Below the pieces are notes generated by a model. It saw only the letters and a list, made by a program, of their open reading frames with translations. It ran no database searches and was not told the DNA's origin. DNA of 64,000 bases from Sandaracinus amylolyticus. Its GTDB lineage: Bacteria; Myxococcota_A; Polyangia; Polyangiales; Sandaracinaceae. Of this stretch, positions 61,516 through 64,000 are shown in pieces. The stretch lies in assembly GCF_021631985.1 (NCBI RefSeq), contig NZ_CP070225.1, forward strand, positions 1,178,001 to 1,242,000. The letters run 5' to 3'. Made by a program: the position numbers and the translations under genes. The number at the start of each line of letters is the position of its first letter. Within the stretch, counting starts at the first letter, position 1.

Positions 61516-62835
61516 TCAGGAGCCGACGAGCGAAGATTGGCCCGCGTCGCGTGAAGGCGACGCGGTCACGGCGGTCATCGATCGTGTGTCGAAGAGCTTG
61601 GTCGCATCGAAGGGCGCTCCTCGCGCGACGTGCACCATCGCGCGCGCGAGCTTCCGCATCAGCGCGACGACTGCCTTGAGCTTGATCTCGGCGCGGTAGC
61701 CCTTTCGCGCTCGGTACCACTCACGCGCGACGGGGTCGCTCTGCACGAAGCGCAGCGCCGCGAGGAAGAGATACCTACGCGCCCGTCCGGGGCCGCGTTT
61801 CGTGATGTGGATCGTGTGCTGCCCGGCGTTGTTGCCGCTGCTCTGGACCCTGAGGTTGAGGCCCATCGCCTTCTCGAAGGACGCGGACGATTCGTAGTCG
61901 GCGGGATTGCCGAGGTCGGCGACGAGCGCAGCGGTCGTGACGGCACCGAACGCGGCGCGCATCGAGTGGAGCTCGCGATGATTGGCGAGCTCGGCTTCGA
62001 TGCGCTTGTCGACATCGCGGATGTGCTCGCGCAACGAGAGCATGTGACGTGCGAGCGAGCGAAGGAACGAGCGCTCCTGATCGTGCATCGACTCGCCGAG
62101 CGAGCCGACGGCGCAGCCGACGATCTGCTCGATGCGCTCGAAGGAGAGCGCCGCGCGCGAGACGCGTCGGAGCAGCTCGACCGCATCGCCGCGTCTGGCG
62201 CGGACCTCGGCAGGCCCGGGCATCTCGCAGAGCAAGTGCAGGTGCCACGCGGCGTCCATGTCGAGGTGCTGGGAGAGCTCGGGCCAGTGACGCGCGACGA
62301 GCGCTTCGAGCCGTCCGTACGCGGTCTCGAAAGGTCGAGCGTAGAGGTCGCGCTCGTCGATCAGACTGCGCATCGCCCTCTGGACTGCGCTCCGCTCTTT
62401 CCAGCGCTTCGAGATGCCTTGCGCGTGGAGATGCGCGAGCAGCGTGCACGCCTTGGCGTCGTGCAGGCTCGGCACTCCGTCGAGCAGCTCGGCTGCATCG
62501 TGGACCTTCTTGGCGTCCACGCGGAACACGGGAATCTCGCGCAGCGTGAGCTGGTAGCGGAGCGCGTCGCCGTAGACGCCCGTCGGCTCCATCGCGACCT
62601 CGAGCGCGACGCCGAGCTCGCGGAGACGGCAGAGCAGCTCGAGGAACAGTCGCGTCTGCTTCGGATGCTCGAAGCGCACGATCTCGACGCAGCGACCCGC
62701 TGCGCTCGCGAAGCCAGCGAACATCTTCGTCTTCGCGAGGTCGATCGCGACGATGCAGCTCGCTCCGAGCGCACTGGCGAGCTTGCTCGCGTCGACGTGT
62801 TGGATCTCGACGGTTCGATAGGTACGCTTGCCCAC
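61516..62835 (-). CDS. IS110-family transposase (DEDD recombinase)
   Basis: 439 residues from the GTG at 62835, because AGGAGG lies eight nt upstream of it; an in-frame GTG six codons further up (62853) contains that SD inside the reading frame and is unlikely. N-terminal DEDD domain: Asp in IVAIDLAKTKMFAGF, Glu in AMEPTGVYGDALR, Asp in VPSLHDAKACTLLA. The usual third acidic residue (three positions before the last Asp in 'TDxxDA') is Ser here. C-terminal Tnp domain has the conserved Ser region LGNPADYESSASFEKAMGLN LRVQSSGNNAGQHTIHITKR GPGRARRYLFLAAL. It would catalyse RNA-guided cut-out and insertion of the element as in other IS110 members. Apparently intact. Confidence 0.93.
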   Translation of the reverse strand: MGKRTYRTVEIQHVDASKLASALGASCIVAIDLAKTKMFAGFASAAGRCVEIVRFEHPKQTRLFLELLCRLRELGVALEVAMEPTGVYGDALRYQLTLREIPVFRVDAKKVHDAAELLDGVPSLHDAKACTLLAHLHAQGISKRWKERSAVQRAMRSLIDERDLYARPFETAYGRLEALVARHWPELSQHLDMDAAWHLHLLCEMPGPAEVRARRGDAVELLRRVSRAALSFERIEQIVGCAVGSLGESMHDQERSFLRSLARHMLSLREHIRDVDKRIEAELANHRELHSMRAAFGAVTTAALVADLGNPADYESSASFEKAMGLNLRVQSSGNNAGQHTIHITKRGPGRARRYLFLAALRFVQSDPVAREWYRARKGYRAEIKLKAVVALMRKLARAMVHVARGAPFDATKLFDTRSMTAVTASPSRDAGQSSLVGS

Positions 62836-62904
62836 GGGGACGACCTCCTGCACGGCAGTTTCGACTGTCTATTCGAGGCGTCCCCAACTCTCCTACAGCC
62901 GACT

Positions 62905-63195
62905 CGCGGGCTGCTGGACGAGAGGGTGAGAGAGTTGGGCAGCGGTGGGCGCATCGCGGCGCGCGCTTCGCGCTCTGCCACGATGCTGTCGTCAGCCTGT
63001 GGTCGGCCTCGGCGGCCCCCGTCGCACGAGGGCGTCGGACCCACCACCCGCGCCCGGTACCGCGGTTCTGCCGCCTCGCTGGGTTGGGCTGGAATGGCTC
63101 GCGACCGGTCCGCGCTCCGCCGCGGCCCGGACGCTCGCGCGTAGCACCGCGCGACGAAGTCGCGCGTGTGCGCGCTGCGCGCGGGAATTGGACGG
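62905..63195 (+). repeat. Palindromic repeat R1, copy D, right part
   Basis: Continues from the IS right end: CGCGGGCTGCTGGACG, the inner hairpin (GCATCGCGGC / GCCACGATGC with one mismatch), the right arm (63029-63054) and the conserved tail ending near GCGTAGCACCGCG. Together with 61108-61155 it forms a full R1 element. Confidence 0.87.
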
Positions 63196-63289
63196 CTCGC
63201 CCTGCGGGCATCGCGCTCGACTCGTGAGGGCTCGGATTTCGGCCCCTCGGATCCAGCTTCGAAGAGAAAGAGTCCGAGACGCCGAGACC

Positions 63290-63560
63290 CGTGCTGGACG
63301 CGCTGGGAACCGTCGCACCGTCGCCCGCCGAGCTCTTCGGCGCCGAGAACGCGATTCGGCGGCGCCAACTCGCCTCCAGCGCGCGCAGGAGGCGATCGGG
63401 GATTCCCCACACGCAGTCAGGCTGTAATTCGACGCGAGTGGGAGCCCGACGATCGGCTCCTGGGCTCGCAGGAGGCGATTTCGCGCTGCCAACTCGCCTC
63501 CAGCGCGCGCTGGAGACGATTTCGCGCCGCCGAATCGCGTTCTGCGGCCGAATTCGCGAG
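63290..63560 (+). repeat. Interspersed repeat family R2, copy beta
   Basis: Reverse-orientation relative of 1340-1620. It contains GGAGGCGATCGGGGATTCCC followed by CACACGCAGTCAGGCTGTAA, repeated AACTCGCCTCCAGCGCGC modules and the end block CGAATCGCGTTCTGCGGCCG AATTC. Non-coding on both strands as far as can be judged. Confidence 0.75.
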
Positions 63561-63580
63561 ATCACGGCCGCGCACTCGGC

Positions 63581-63652
63581 GTTCCGGTCCCGCACCCGTT
63601 CCGGTCCCGCACCCGTCCGGTCGGCACCCGTTCGGGTCCCGTTCCCGTTCCC
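63581..63652. repeat. Short tandem repeats (GTTCCGGTCCCGCACCC)
   Basis: Two exact 17-bp copies (63581-63597 and 63598-63614), then degenerate ones (GTCCGGTCGGCACCC, GTTCGGGTCCC, GTTCCC). They lie just upstream of the promoter of the next gene. Confidence 0.75.
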
Positions 63653-63685
63653 GAAAGCGACCCGGACCCCGACCCCGACTCTGTT

Positions 63686-63714
63686 TGGCCGCATTCACGA
63701 AAGCCACTACAACT
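63686..63714 (+). promoter_or_regulatory. Promoter of the transporter gene (TTGGCC-17-TACAAC)
   Basis: TTGGCC at 63686-63691, 17-bp spacer, TACAAC at 63709-63714. The -10 ends 9 nt before ATG 63724: leaderless layout, with the same -10 as the TolC-like gene. Confidence 0.58.
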
Positions 63715-63723
63715 CGCCCCCTC

Positions 63724-64000
63724 ATGCAGGCCGTCTTCAGCGCCCGTGACGCTCTCTGGACCTGGGCCGTGCCCGTGGTCCTCGCGCTCGTGGGGCTCGT
63801 GCTCACCGTCGTCCTCCGCGCGCCCCAGCTGCTGCGCCTGCGCGAGGGCTTCCGCGCCGCGCTCGCGCAGGATCCGCGCGTCGAGGGCTCGATGCCGCCC
63901 GGCACGTCGGTGCTGCTCGGTACCGCGGCCACCTGGGGCGCCGCCGCCGCCGTCTCCGCGGCGACCGCGGTCGCGCTCGGCGGGCCCGGCGCCATCGCGT
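63724..64000 (+). CDS. AGCS-like (sodium:alanine symporter family) membrane protein, N-terminal part, cut by the window edge
   Basis: Only the first 92 residues are present. The opening ALWTWAVPVVLALVGLVLTV VLRAPQLLRLREGFRAAL resembles the first TM segment and following loop of AGCS transporters ('LWG.P...LL...G...T'), and TAVALGGPGAIA is like their second-TM block 'ATAIALGGPGAIFWMW'. In ordinary AGCS members this block is preceded by GTGNI-G, a conserved substrate/sodium site; here it reads GAAAAVS. So this is either a diverged family member that lost the site or a related transporter. Function as an amino-acid carrier is therefore only probable. Confidence 0.7.
   Translation, partial: MQAVFSARDALWTWAVPVVLALVGLVLTVVLRAPQLLRLREGFRAALAQDPRVEGSMPPGTSVLLGTAATWGAAAAVSAATAVALGGPGAIA

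Larger units (their letters stand above)
61156..62904. mobile_element. IS110-family insertion sequence (IS1111-like layout) in R1 copy D
   Basis: The boundaries come from comparison with uninterrupted R1 copies: TGTGTGCT (to 61155) joined to CGCGGGCTGCTG (from 62905) is contiguous in copy B. A CT occurs on both sides (61154-61155 and 62903-62904), the dinucleotide core known for IS621-type elements. No terminal inverted repeats are seen; the ends have weak subterminal similarity (GTGCGGACGC left, GTTGGGGACGC right, read inward). Length about 1.75 kb. The transposase is on the minus strand with about 70 bp upstream and about 360 bp downstream of it, the long non-coding part being on the 3' side of the gene as in IS1111-group elements. 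Confidence 0.85.

Noticed and set aside
61234-61554. Plus-strand frame inside the IS element's non-coding end
   Set aside because: It overlaps the transposase end antisense and has no recognisable motifs; the region is better explained as the element's RNA-coding end.

Overview
The window is about 72% GC and nearly all coding. It looks like chromosomal DNA of a myxobacterium, probably a Sandaracinus-like member of the Polyangiales. The grounds are: an AgmX/PglI-type zinc-ribbon/GYF protein, MYXO-CTERM-like C-terminal tails, Cys/Asp-rich MopE-type repeats in secreted lipoproteins, a Ser/Thr kinase with a PEGA domain, many lipoproteins, and the gene order lysS - lolC - lolD - bamA - skp - fabZ. 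The species assignment is inference. I saw no tRNA, rRNA, CRISPR array or prophage.

Layout. 1-8.5 kb: a DUF255 thioredoxin-fold protein (cut by the window edge), a small anchored membrane protein, two repeat families, an AgmX-like protein, a MshEN/REC/TPR response regulator, a lipoprotein, a flavodoxin, a biotin-carrier protein and an NtrC-type regulator. 8.6-12.2 kb: two paralogous von Willebrand A lipoproteins closed by a strong terminator. 12.3-19.3 kb: error-prone polymerase dnaE2, an unknown gene, and a very large RCC1/MopE lipoprotein. 19.3-22.4 kb: a repeat island (four kinds of repeats) around a four-helix-bundle (S23-like) gene and an unknown helical gene. 22.4-34.2 kb: a surface lipoprotein with lysozyme-like, FG-GAP and MopE parts, a membrane protein, a sorbosone-dehydrogenase-like protein, sbcD-sbcC, a secreted Cys-rich protein, and prfB with its programmed frameshift. 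34.2-49.8 kb: envelope biogenesis (lysS-lolC-lolD, a ZIP transporter, bamA, skp, fabZ, a TolC-like protein, MlaC, a DUF507 protein, yicC). 50-58.6 kb: an aldolase/dehydrogenase, a kinase, an AraC-type regulator divergent from a tri-haem cytochrome c, a PLP enzyme, a ferredoxin and an unknown gene. 58.7-61.1 kb: imuA-imuB. 61.1-64 kb: an IS110-family element inside a palindromic repeat, then the start of an AGCS-like transporter.

How parts work together. imuA-imuB and dnaE2 form the ImuA/ImuB/DnaE2 mutasome although they lie 46 kb apart. Both promoters carry the same 17-bp LexA-like operator fitted exactly between a TTGACA -35 and the -10. The lol/bam/skp/mla/tolC genes are an outer-membrane assembly neighbourhood.

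Most notable signals. (1) A long palindromic repeat family (R1, four copies) whose 26-27 bp arms differ between copies yet remain self-complementary, and which always starts 0-10 nt after the stop codon of a gene in the same orientation. (2) An IS110-family element inserted in one R1 copy at a CT core, with about 360 bp of non-coding DNA that could encode a bridge RNA. (3) A recurrent TAnnnT (or TACAAC) box 6-11 nt upstream of about a dozen start codons that lack Shine-Dalgarno sequences, suggesting leaderless mRNAs are common. (4) Repeat families R2-R4 and minisatellites. All coordinates of repeats are read by eye and approximate at the edges.
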